A DNA stretch of 64,000 bases, taken from assembly GCA_022113835.1 (NCBI GenBank), contig JAILWY010000001.1:2294001-2358000 (forward strand), read 5' to 3'. The translations under genes were made by a program, and so were the position numbers. Below are positions 36,920-47,693 of this stretch, piece by piece. This DNA is from Atopsyche davidsoni (lineage: Eukaryota > Arthropoda > Insecta > Trichoptera > Hydrobiosidae). Position 1 is the first letter of the stretch. Each line of letters starts with the position of its first letter. The notes beneath the pieces were generated by a model. That model saw only the letters and a list, made by a program, of their open reading frames with translations. It did not search any database and was not told the DNA's origin.

Positions 36920-37200
36920 GTCGTCTCAGTTCTCCTTTATGGAGTCAAAGCTTGGATACCCAAGACAGCTACAGCAGAAATGTTTCTGTATAGAATAAAT
37001 CTTATGACCCTATGAGTTAAAATAGTCTTGCATAAAATTAGCAAAACAAAGGGAACTCTTGACTTTGGCAATAAGTATGGCATCCTCCAGCTGATGTTCC
37101 AAGGAAAAATCGAAAGAAAAAGGGGTATTGGATGACGGAAGTTCAAGGAAATGGTCACCAACCTCTTGCGAAGAGAGGCATCGGAAGAAGAAGAGCAGGC
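36920..37200 (+). pseudogene. non-LTR retrotransposon reverse transcriptase, C-terminal fragment
   Basis: From 36920 the plus strand reads VVSVLLYGVKAWIPKTATAE and then an MFLYRINLM segment, the LLYGxExW-type motif at the end of a common insect non-LTR reverse transcriptase family. After a stop and a probable deletion, 37071 onward reads GNKYGILQLMFQGKIERKRG, a stop, then RKFKEMVTNLLRREASEEEE. Both blocks are normally joined in a single C-terminal region. At the 3' end, ATGGTCACCAACCTC...AGAGGCATC closely matches the SINE-like family's tail. Stops and a gap show it is dead. Confidence 0.82.
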
Positions 37201-37209
37201 GCGAGCTCA

Positions 37210-40030
37210 ATAACATCAGTTTGACATTCACTTGTCAGAACTGGGATTGAACACGAGACTATCTTAAAATTAACAAATTGTTGTTAAGCATGATTTTTCT
37301 TAAATTCCTCAAAAAAGGTTATAAATTCAATTGAGCCTATTTGCCCGGCCTGGATTAAACTCGCCCCGGTACCGGTTTGTGCAGCCGACGAGCTTTTAAT
37401 GCTCTAAATACGAGCTTTTTATGTCACACTGTGGTTATGCAGGCAATATAAAAACCTTACAATGATTACATGTTGCATATTCACGCAGCCGTAAAGCCTC
37501 GTTTTTAAATTGCAACACGTGCCCAAGAAATAGCGAACTATAAAAAAATATATTTTCTTCGCATCACATATTTTATTTGAACTTTTTTTTATGTGAGCTT
37601 TTTACTGCTTCGTAGTTCTTATAGCTTTTTTTTATTTTTAGTAATCTACATATTAGTGACCAACTTGAATTATTTTATCTTGGGTATGTTAATAATTTTT
37701 TTTCATTAAGGCTTCAGAGTTTACCAAAAAATTAAAAAAAAATTCTTATGTATTTTTTCATCAAAATGGGAATATTACAATATTAAAATAGCTTTATGTT
37801 CTTAAAAAGATATAAAATTATAGATAAAATCCGTACAAGAGACTACGTCTTCCCTTAATTCGCTAAAATATTTCTAGACTTTAACGCATGGTTACGTAGA
37901 AAACCTTTACTTAAAAAATATATTAAAACTCTTATACATTCTATTAAAAAACGGAAGCTATGACAAAATTTACGCATACTAAAATTATATTCGTAACCTA
38001 TTGCACGACACTACTATAAAAAATGTTATATGAGAGGTGTTTGTTATTTAATAAATGATAATAATATAGTAACCCCTAAAAATCAAGAGCCGAGATTTTA
38101 TCATCAAGATCTATCTTAATAAATACAAAAAAATTTATCTTGACACAATCAAAATATTGTAGTAGAACTGATTGACTTATTAGTTACATAAACTATTTGA
38201 TTGCATTATAACACCGTTTATGTGAAATTCGATTTAAGCATACCATAAAACACTGGAACCAAAAAAAAAAATCTGACCATCGAAAAAAATAATCCATAGT
38301 ACTTATAATTTTTAACTCTATAAAACCAATGATGTATTTAAAATCAAATTATTACATTTTATTAATAATAGTTTTGTGCTTATAATAAATGTATAACAGC
38401 GTTTGATTGAATTAAAAAAATATCTTAAGAACAGCTATCGCAATAACCTTCATTCTATTGAAAACAATATAATTCAATTTTTGCTGTTACATCCGCAATA
38501 CCTTGTATAAAATAAAATACTGGATAAGCATCGCACTTTAATAAGTGGTATTATAAAGCTAAGCCTGCATTTCTAGGTAGAATGTTCGAAATCTACTGAA
38601 AACCATTTACTAATTACAATTGTGGTAGCTAGCTGAGGCAATTACTCAGGCTACAGTTTTACAGCTCCCATAAAGCCTTGTGTTCAGTGTGAACAAATTC
38701 ATTTCCATCTAAATGCAACTAAGTACAGCTTTTGATGACCTGATATTTGAACAAGAAACTTCATCAGGAAGCATGAAATTAAAAAACTATATAAAAAAGC
38801 ACTTTGCAGATGCTCTGAACGAATAACCTTTGAACAAACTATTTTGTAAGAGTGATAAAATCCAAGTTACGAAACAAGCCTTGATTAAGCATCAAAAATA
38901 AATACGACTTTGTCAAAACTCAATTCTCCAATAATTTCCTTGCTTTATAAAAAAATCCCAAAAATGCTTTTTTTATTTTTAGATTGTGTAACGTTTTATA
39001 ATTGAAGGTAGTTTATTTTTTTTAAAAATGTTTCTTACACCCCCTGCTTTTAATAATAAAATTTAATGGTCGCCAAGCAATGTATTGAAAGTCATTAAAC
39101 GAGTGTTTTATAAAAAGTACCCACCAAGAAGATTTCTATAAAGAAAAAAAAACACATATTTTACTCTTTTACGATTAGTGGTGGGTAAATAAAAGTAGCA
39201 GTCAAAGAAGTTTCCACATTCCACAAACGAGCTTATTATTATTTAATATATTATCTTTTATTTTAATTACAGTGTAACCATCAAATCTCGAGTTGAGATA
39301 AACAAAGATTTTATAATTAAATCTAGTCTATGTTTAAGATTTTTGTACCCCTTAATAATGAAACTATGATGAAAGTGATCATTAGTCAATATGTTTAAAA
39401 CGTAATATGATTGCATTTCTTTGAGTAAGGCTGGAACGCTCACAACACGCCAATTTGCAATATTACATTTTATAATATAAAACGTATGGTATTTTAACGA
39501 TTTAGTTTAATAGAAAATAAAACCCTGCCCTGTTGTTCAAACTCATTCAAACTTAATTAAATTCTTAGGCACTACAAAAAATACAATATCATTCTTTGTT
39601 TGCGTGTTGTTGGCGTTGTTTTTTTGCAATGATTATTGGTAATAAAACCAAGTTCTTGTGGCCTTCTTTTGTTTTCAACATTTTAAAGTTGGTACAGGGG
39701 TCATCTTCAAGGAAGCATTTTAAGATGATCAATATGAAATTCCCTGAAGCCACGTTGAAAAAAACAACAATGAGAAATACTCAAGGATCATCATCGATTA
39801 AGACTTTTTTTCAAACACAAGAGGTAACTAACTTTATATCAAGGAATATAAATAACCGAGTTGTGAATTCATTCAGTTTATCCCATAGTAATGCTTCCCC
39901 AGTTATACTGGAAGGAAAAAGCTGTAATAGCCTAATTTCAGGAACGAATCAGAAGGTCAATATATTTCAGTATGAAATGAAAATTATCTAAACACAGCAA
40001 TAAATTGACGCAACAGTATATTATTTATAT
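37210..40030. other. AT-rich gene-free stretch
   Basis: No transposon family of the window was found here. A 131-codon frame (39596-39991, plus) is the longest open frame not explained by GC-rich simple sequence, but it has AT-driven composition and no recognisable domain. It lies directly upstream of the Penelope-like fragment at 40040-40130. Confidence 0.4.
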
Positions 40031-40039
40031 TTTAAGCAA

Positions 40040-40130
40040 CGCTATTAAAATCGGACGTTTTGTTCCCGGTACTGTAGCCATCTTCAGGATTTAATAATTT
40101 CAATTACCTGAAGATGTCCCCAGTGCCTGG
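40040..40130 (-). mobile_element. Penelope-like fragment, head-to-head hammerhead-like motifs
   Basis: On the minus strand CTGAAGA (40081-40087), a decayed stem II, AAAAC and GTC (40054-40056) appear in hammerhead order. The outer strands (plus 40088-40097 and 40044-40052) pair as TTATTAAATC with GATTTTAATA, one bulge. On the plus strand a second CCTGAAGATGTCCC begins at 40108, so two motifs face each other. The canonical GAAA is mutated here. The Penelope-like assignment follows the published link between these elements and type I hammerhead motifs. Confidence 0.5.
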
Positions 40131-41385
40131 ATAAGAACATAAAATATCAATAACACTCAAAATATTTTAAATAAAATTTATGAACTTTTTAAAGTATATA
40201 AGCTCCATGTTTTTTTCTTCGTCAATTTTTTTACCGTTTATTTAATACCAAACATGTTTAAACACGCCTGTCTTTAATACCTATAGTTTTATTCGACCGT
40301 CTTAAGAAATATTTTAAAATCGATTTAATATTCATAGCCGATTATATACCTAGAGGGTGTTTCGATTCACGCAACAATTTCGTATTCATATTTATCTATC
40401 ATACGAATACCGAAACTGATTGCATAAACACCGTGGTTTTTTTTCTTTGAACAAAAATAACGATCGATTATTTAACAACAATTTTAAAAAATCCAATACA
40501 CCCGAGCCAGTTGCCAATATTGAACTCGGCCGAGCAATTAATCGAATCGAGAGAACATTTCTTCGATTAAGGAATGCTCTACAATTTATTATGGCATTTA
40601 AAATAATAATCGATGTCACTGGATCAATGTTACACGTGTAGACTTCAAGCAGGGAATTTCTATAGAAAAGAAACATGTAGGGTAACGTACCAACTATGGG
40701 AATTTAAAATAATTTTCAATCAACATTAAAATTGTTAATCAAATAAAATTAGTGATATATATTTTTTCAGTCTAATGTGAGGTTAAAAAAAAAAGATGTA
40801 TTTACTACAAGTCGTTTATTATATCACTTTGATATAAAACACAGCGTTTTTAGTAATGATTTGACATTGATTTTTTAATTAATTTAATTTTAATACAAAA
40901 TGAAGTTATATTCAACATATATTTAAGTGAACAGTTTTATTTATGTAGGCTGTGATATTTACAAATATTTAATTTTTTTACTACTGATTAAACCTACAGC
41001 ATCTAATGAAATCACAAAAGCTCCAATAACTGCTTTAGGAGAAACACTTAAGATATGTTAATGTTAAAAATGTATATTAAAACAATATATATATTCCAAT
41101 TTTTATCTAAAAATAGCTTAAAAATACTTTAAATAAATCCCATACGCTTATTTAATGTTAATACAATTATTGAGGATATATTTGTTTATTCACTAGTATA
41201 TTGGTTATTAGCTTTTAATACTGAAATAAAATTAACACAAATGTTATATACACAGTAAATATGCAGTTTTTAACCAAAACACTGAATTATATGCCTCATA
41301 ATTAATTCCTCAAACTTGCATTGTATTTAGACCCAATAAAAACATTTTTTTAAAGTTGTAACAAAATAAATAAATATTTAAAGGG
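40131..41385. other. AT-rich DNA with one complex island
   Basis: A more complex island lies at about 40350-40690, open on both strands (94 codons minus, 73 codons plus) and with several AATTAATCG-type words. It shows no known protein and may be non-coding conserved sequence. The rest is AT-rich. Confidence 0.35.
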
Positions 41386-41690
41386 GGCCAACAACTGCCA
41401 CAGCACCCTACGAGATATCGCTTAATCTATAAGGATGGGTCGTTACATTTAATAGAGCTGTTATGACTCGAAAAAGCTCAGGAATGCGGCTCGGGGCCGA
41501 TACTACATTCTTATGTCCAATAATTACCAATGTACGAATCGAGCACAAAAAACCGATTAAAATTAATAAATCGTTTGTATTCGACGCGCAGCCCTTGCTC
41601 GAAATGACTGTGAAAATTAGTACTGGCATGCTGAGCTTAATCGCCAAAATTGTATGCATGAACATAATAGAATATACGCGTTTTATAAAA
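41386..41690. promoter_or_regulatory. complex island open on both strands
   Basis: A balanced-composition block has simultaneous open frames of 97 codons (plus) and 85 codons (minus), with no recognisable protein in either. Low stop density on both strands together with low repeat content fits a constrained non-coding element at least as well as a gene. Confidence 0.2.
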
Positions 41691-42970
41691 GTATCCCAAA
41701 GGGAGAAAACGCAAGATGAAAAAGCTTATTTTTTATTAGCATTAGCACACCTCTAAATATGCTAAAAACTACTCTAATATACTAAAAAAAATTCATTTAA
41801 TTTTTTTATAAGACATCAAAACTAAAATATAATAACTATTATTGGATAAGTACCTTACACAATGATTTTCTGTAATTGATTCCATGTCACCAAAATATAA
41901 AATATACTTGCGCATTATTCACGTTTTCAATGTACAAATAATTTATTTAAAGATACAAAAAAAATATTGAAGACTTCATTTATAGTGTCAATAACTAATT
42001 TGACATATTATATAAATATTCTATTATCTTTTTTCATTTTCCATATTATAAATGGCTTGTCATATATTAACTAAAGCCCACGAAAACACCTGTATCACTT
42101 GTAAAATAATAATTGATTCATATTGAAACAAAGAATATAAATATGGTAATGAGAAAATGGCGCAGGTATTTTATGGAGTAAATTTACATTTTTCGAGATA
42201 AAATAATTCTAAATCTGTATTATTGCATATTAAATTGCTATAAAAGATTTAACGGTCCTAACTGGTGATAACGGTGCGATTTTTTTTTATGTTAAAATAA
42301 TATTTTAACTAATACCTGATAAAATCAACACTTTGAATTTAAGATCAAGGCTCATTGAGATATTTATGTGTATATTTAAAAATAATGCCAGACTTGGGCC
42401 TGCGGACGCTTTTTCTTTCTTTTAATAATCCCATTTAAGTATTTTTTAAATACAATGCAGAATTACATATATTTTATTAATTAAAAAGCTTTAAAGAAAA
42501 CCGTATAGTTCATAAATCGTAATTCTGACTATGAGAACTATTTTATTTACATTTTATCAAACAGATTTTATATTTATTATTTCATGTGTAATTTCATAAA
42601 ATTGCATGGTCAAATTCAAAACCCGCTGCGTGCCTAACAAAATTGCATCATTATTCAAATATATTTTTTAGTACTGAAAGATTGATATAAAAATAAACGA
42701 AAGATGGATGGAATTACGAATGGTGTATTTCAATTCAGATCTTATCAATAAATTGAGATTTTTTTCGGCAGCAGGTTCGAATAATATTGATGGTCATCCG
42801 TCGTTTACTCGATGTTGTTCTCCATCATAATAATGGCCGTATTTACATGCCATTGTATTATACAACACACAATCGCGTGAGATATAACCCCGTGTAATAC
42901 GTCTGCGAGCGAGGCGCTCCAGCGTCGAGCAAAACAATATCGTGATTTTTTTTCTAAAAATAAAAATGGT
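41691..42970. other. AT-rich non-coding DNA
   Basis: No gene, RNA or repeat was recognised. The last ~150 bp before the SINE copy are less AT-rich. Confidence 0.45.
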
Positions 42971-42976
42971 ATTGCA

Positions 42977-43317
42977 CCTCCCCGCTCTCCCCGTTCTGTT
43001 GCTTGAGCATAGCTGCCATTTCGCACCCTGAGCGTGTGTAAAGGATCGGTAATGGAGTAGTGGTTGTGGAGGCATGTGCTCTGGATTAGAAGTATTAAAA
43101 AGAGGTGGGTTGGCTCATGCTATTGCTTTTGCAGCCTGCTCCAGAAGGAATATCAGATCTAAACGCCAGATTTTTGCATGGAAAAGGGTCATATAATAAT
43201 GCTATTGGGTAGCAGCAATATAAAACTGCGGTGTAGAAGAACTCAGGGACACTTAGCATGAGTATATGCCCAGTGAATTTGTTGCCAACCTCCTCTGAGG
43301 GGAAGCACTCGAAGATG
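42977..43317 (+). mobile_element. SINE-like repeat, near full length
   Basis: This is one of the most complete copies. It starts CCTCCCCGCTCTCCCCGTTC, then ACCCTGAGCGTGTGTAAAGG, TGGAGTAGTGG, TTTTGCAGCCTGCTCCAGAA, ATCAGATCTAAACGCCAGA, GCTATTGGGTAGCAGCAATA, AACTGCGGTGTAGAAGAAC, then a shortened tail AACCTCCTCTGAGGGGAAGC. A GGTGGGTTGGCTCATGCTAT variant shared with the copy at 48822 marks a subfamily. Confidence 0.88.
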
Positions 43318-43352
43318 AAAAATAATTCGTTTATTATTTTGCCACACATGTA

Positions 43353-43556
43353 GCTTGCTGCAGAAGGAGAATCATGCTTAAACGCCAGAGCTTTGCAAGG
43401 AAAAGATTATGTAATAATGCTATAGGACAGCAGCAATACGCAGACTTTCATTCCAATATAAAACTGCGGTGTAGAAGGACCAACTACACTTTTTTTAACA
43501 CAGTATATGCACAGTGAAATTGTCGCCCACCTCCTCTAAGAAAAGGCACGTGATCA
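43353..43556 (+). mobile_element. SINE-like repeat, second copy in tandem
   Basis: The copy starts within the family at GCTTGCTGCAGAAGGAGAAT, continues through CCAGAGCTTTGCAAGGAAAA, GGACAGCAGCAATACGCAGA and AACTGCGGTGTAGAAGGACC, and ends ACCTCCTCTAAGAAAAGGCA. It lies ~35 bp after another copy, so the two could be a tandem duplication or independent insertions. Confidence 0.85.
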
Positions 43557-43659
43557 AGTAGAATTGCACTCTTAATATACATATCGCTTATTTGTATTAT
43601 GAGTGTATTTATATATATTTTTTCATTGGTGATGAAGCAGTACACACTCGATATATAAT

Positions 43660-43860
43660 ATATGGCTGGCTGTGCACAGGTACATGTCATCAGGATAGGA
43701 ATGCCGCGTATCTATTTGTACTGATGGGAGTGTTACACAATACGCGCCGAGGTCGACAAACCATCCAGTCGGGCTCACAGCCATCTGCCGAGGGCAATCC
43801 GGGGGCAGCGGCCTTCAGGGGGTTAAAGGCACTGAGGGTGCTGAAAGGCAACATGAAAAC
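43660..43860. other. GC-richer block of unknown nature
   Basis: A CpG-containing block (GGGCAATCCGGGGGCAGCGG) lies between the SINE copies and the Penelope-like fold. A 104-codon frame crosses it without recognisable features. Confidence 0.2.
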
Positions 43861-43862
43861 TC

Positions 43863-44042
43863 AATATATAATGATAAAAGTACCTTTGTATTTAGTCTTC
43901 ACATAAAATTATTTGCATTACCAGTTTCGACCCAATACACTGGGTCATCATCAGATGCTTAACTAACAGTTTAGTTAAGCATCTGATGATGATAAACTCA
44001 AAGTGAAGACAAAATACAAAGGTGGTTTTATCATTATAATAA
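43863..44042 (-). mobile_element. Penelope-like head-to-head palindrome with hammerhead-like motif
   Basis: The inner arms are a perfect 22-bp inverted repeat (43945-43966 and 43971-43992) around a 4-base loop. The outer arms (43863-43903 and 44003-44042) also pair over about 40 bp with a few mismatches. On the minus strand 43915-43958 folds as a type I hammerhead: stem I GCAT/ATGC, CTGATGA, stem II GACCCA/TGGGTC, GAAAC-TG-GTA. One extra T lies between CTGATGA and stem II. The second half (plus strand) keeps CTGATGATGA but has lost stem II. Confidence 0.7.
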
Positions 44043-44834
44043 TGGATATTCACGAATCAAATGCCTTGTCCCTCAACAAGAAAACTTAATACGTAAATCT
44101 GGAATATTCCAAGCGATTAATACACCTGGGTAGTAGTGAATATCTCTAGGGTGATACCCCCAAGGTGTAGGATTCCAAGGCATAGAGAGCCACATCAAAA
44201 ATGACCTGATAACACAAAGAGTCTAATTAAATAATATAATTTTTATTTATTTAAAATATTCTAAAAAGGTCGATATAGTCATAGTTCATTTTTAGCGTTA
44301 TTTTTGTAAGTAATAAATTATTTAGTAGGTGATGAAAACGTCACACGATCTTTGATTTAATAAATTTGGGTCGAACTATAATTGATAAAACTGCATAAAT
44401 TTTGTAGTAAATACAATTTTTCTAAGTATCATCAAATGCGCTATCTACTCAAGTCGGTAAGGCTTTGCGTTCAAAATAATGATAGATTTAATTAATTAAA
44501 AAACCAAAAAAATATTGCCCAAATTATCATTGGCATATCAGTAAAGTCAGAAATCAAAAGTATTTGCACTGTAATATAATATATAATTTTATAATATCTT
44601 TTTTGGTCTGTAGTATATTCATAATTAGTTTATTTTGCAAGCATTAAAAATCCCCTCCTGTAATATATATATTAATATTTACCCTAATAATATGCAGTGT
44701 ATGTCACTATAATGTAATTTATCCTTCAACTGAGATCCCTGCAAAATAATATATACTAATTTATTTCAAACTAGTTTTAATAAAATCTTTTTTATAGCAA
44801 TAATGGTTTGCTTAATTTAATATACATTTTTTAA
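44043..44834. other. AT-rich non-coding DNA
   Basis: No gene was recognised. GCGCTATCTACTCAAGTCGG near 44450 has a weak tRNA A-box look but no B-box or fold follows. Confidence 0.4.
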
Positions 44835-45855
44835 ATATATCCCGATGGTTAACTCTAGTGTTTAATTTAACGTTAATTTTTACAACAATGTAAAATCACT
44901 GTAGTATTATATAATATATACTTTAACAAAACCTGTTTGCAGCGTAGATGACTGTATTATAACATTCGCCTCACAATGGTTTACACTTTTTTTAATATAC
45001 TCAGATGGTTATCACTCTAGATAGCTACTATACAATATTTATTTTAACTCTAGTGTTTAATTTAACGTTAAATTTTACACCGATGGTTTTCAGTGTAAAA
45101 TCACTGTAGTATTATATAATTTATACTTTAACAAAATCTGTTTGCAGCGTAGATGACTGTATTATTATATGTAACATTCGCCTTACAGTGGTTTGCTGTA
45201 ATATAATATTCACTTTTTTTAATATACTCAGATGGTTATCAGTCTTGGTAACTGTTATATAATATTTATTTTAACTCTAGTGTTAAATTTAATGTTAATT
45301 TTTATAACAATACACACTAATGGTTTTCAGTGTAAAATCACTGTAGTATTATATAATATATACTCTAGCAAAAACTTTATTATAACATTCGCCTTACAGT
45401 GGTTTGCAGTAATATAATATTCACTTTTTTTGATATACTCAGATGGTTATCAGTCTTGGTAGCTGCTATATAATATTTATTTTAACTCTAGTGTTTAATT
45501 TAACGTTAATTTTTATAACAATATACACGAATGGTTTTCAGTGTAAAATCACTGTAGTATTATGTAATTCATACTTTAACAAAATCTGTTTGCAGCGTAG
45601 ATGGCTGTATTATAACATTTGTCTTACAATGGTCTACACTTTTTTTTTTAATATACTCAGAAGGTTATCAGTCTAAATAACTGTTGTTATATAATATTTA
45701 TTTTAACTCAAGTGTTTAACTAAACGTTATTTTTTATAACAATATACACAAATGGTTTTCAGTGTAAAATCACTGTAGTATTATATAATTTACACTTTAA
45801 CAAAATCTGTTTGCAGCGTAGATGGCTGTATTATAACATTCGCCTTACAAGGGCG
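44835..45855. repeat. AT-rich satellite, ~211-227-bp unit
   Basis: The marker TCAGA(T/A)GGTTATC recurs at 45001, 45228, 45439 and 45657, with spacings of 227, 211 and 218 bp. Other shared words are TTTAACGTTAATTTT, TTCAGTGTAAAATCACTGTA and TTTGCAGCGTAGATG. The first unit (from about 44835) lacks the CGAATGGTTTTCAG part. Two units are open for 61 and 77 codons with the same MVISLG(N/S)CYIIFILTLV beginning; this is an effect of repetition, not evidence for a gene. Confidence 0.9.
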
Positions 45856-46110
45856 TGCTAGGGTATCCTAAGGCTCGCAGGACATGTATGCTAAGTTGAT
45901 GTAGTAAACGCCGAGTTGATGAGAATGCCTCTCGAGGCCGGCGGTACTCTCTCGCGCCGGTGCACTGTTCCAATAATATTAAACCGGATTTCGTACAAAC
46001 AGATTTGGTACTGCAGGCGAGCCCTCAGACAGCCACTCTCCCGGCTGGTGCTCGATTTAAACCAGAATAATGTAATAGCGACTCACAAAACTCTCCGACT
46101 GGCTATCCAT
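45856..46110. promoter_or_regulatory. complex GC-richer island after the satellite
   Basis: A sharp rise in complexity and CpG content (CTCGAGGCCGGCGGTACTCT) is seen directly after the satellite's last unit. A 69-codon frame here has no recognisable features. It is possibly a conserved or promoter-like element. Confidence 0.22.
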
Positions 46111-47290
46111 TGCGCAAATGCCTAAATACACGTATTATTCAAGCGTCGGTATTATACTGGACGTTTAAAATTGGATACGTTTATTTTAAATTACTCTCTC
46201 AAACTATAACCAGAATATTATTTTAGCGTAACTCACTAGACGTTTTGGATACTTTTGTATGAAGTAACTCTCCAGAGTATTCAGATATTTAAGCGTTGGT
46301 ACAGCAAATTTGGTAAAAGTAATTTTTAGATTGTAAAAAAAAGTGAAATCAGTTTCATTTGATGATAAAATAATTATTTTTTTTGTTTTGTTTCTTTCGA
46401 TTGTGAATGTCTCCAACACACATTAAATAACTTATATATTTTTTACTCAATCACATCTATAGGAATTACTAGAATTTTACTGGTGCTCAGACTTATTACC
46501 TATACACTAAAGTGCCTAGATAACTTTACTATAATTACCCACACTTTGTGTATATCTGCTTTAGTGAAAAAAGAAAAGAATTTATGCATTCAATAAATAT
46601 TCAAACTATTCACAAATCATTAAGGAACTGTTCGTGGTACAACTAATTAAAAAAGTAAAAATTTTCCTATGAAAGTATATTTTATAATCCGTAATAGGGT
46701 ATTTTTATATTATCAGGGCACAGTAAATTGATGTATAAAACAAAGCATCCCCAAAATATAATAAAATAAATTTTGTAATTAAAAAATACAACCCATTAAT
46801 TGGTCGCCAAGCTGAAATTCTTATAAGAATAAAAAAAACTCAGTTTCTGAATTGATTTCAAGCTCTTATATGCATACTTCTAAAAATTAATTAAAACAAT
46901 TATTAGCTATAAATTTATCAGCATATCTTTTAATTTTTAGTCTCAATAAGCGTACAAATATTTTAGTACGCCCGGGGCAAAATCGAATTTTCAATATCCG
47001 CATCAAATCAGGATAGCACATGCAAAATGAATTACGATACTCACAGCGCCGGGACGTTGTCGCTTAAATCCCCATTGTGATGCACAACTTTTCCCACAGC
47101 GAAAAACGCGGCACTGCGATTCTAGTCATCGTGTTTATTATCTCAACAAAAAAAAAACAACACACACAAGAAAAAAAACACTTTTTCACTTTAGTAGTAT
47201 GTAACTCACTGTGTTTTTTATCGCACTTTTGAACTGCACATGTAACGCGGGAATTGTCGCTGCTTTGAAAGCACGTGAAACTGTATGTGA
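46111..47290. other. AT-rich non-coding DNA
   Basis: No repeats or genes were recognised before the CpG island. Confidence 0.42.
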
Positions 47291-47299
47291 TGCACGAAA

Positions 47300-47670
47300 G
47301 CTTTGATGGATGTGTCGGGGTTTTTTTCACGGGTGAGGTGTTCCGCGGCGTGTGGAGCGCGACTAGCTGAAAGCTCGCGGCTCGAGGACACGTCCGTGCG
47401 CCCTTGCGGTGCGTTGACACTGGCGGGGCCCGGCGGAGGACGACGGGTCCGAGGACGCCCCCGCCCCGCCCCGCCCCGCCAACGCCCCGCGTCGCCCCGC
47501 CTCGCCCCGCCTCGCCCCGCGCCGCCCGCCCCCCCCACACATTCCTAATGGATCCCCGCGTTCCTCCGTCAAATTTTTCGGCTCCCCGATTATATTTTTT
47601 CGCTCTTAAGGATCATTGCTGCGCTGCGCCGCGGCGCTGACAGTGACCGCCCGCGTGTTGCCAGGACGCA
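47300..47670. promoter_or_regulatory. CpG island with tandem GC boxes
   Basis: A strongly GC-rich block in AT-rich DNA contains ten or so CCCCGCC-type GC boxes between 47455 and 47530 (CCGCCCCGCCCCGCC, then CTCGCCCCGC repeated). Such islands often mark promoters and bind Sp/KLF factors. The longest open frame of the window (158 codons, minus, 47064-47540) and several others overlap it, but their glycine/arginine-rich parts come from the GC repeats. The direction of any transcript is unknown. Confidence 0.4.
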
Positions 47671-47693
47671 GCCCGGTGCAGTAATACGTCATT

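Noticed and set aside
39596..39991. 131-codon plus-strand frame upstream of a Penelope-like fragment
   Set aside because: No domain, AT-driven composition and no splice or promoter context. It is long but within chance expectation for 64 kb read in six frames.
44440..44480. tRNA A-box-like sequence
   Set aside because: No B box and no cloverleaf can be formed.
47064..47540. 158-codon minus-strand frame, the longest open frame in the window
   Set aside because: Its glycine/arginine-rich N-terminal part is a translation of the GC-box array, and the overlapping frames on both strands are open too. The remaining part shows no recognisable domain.
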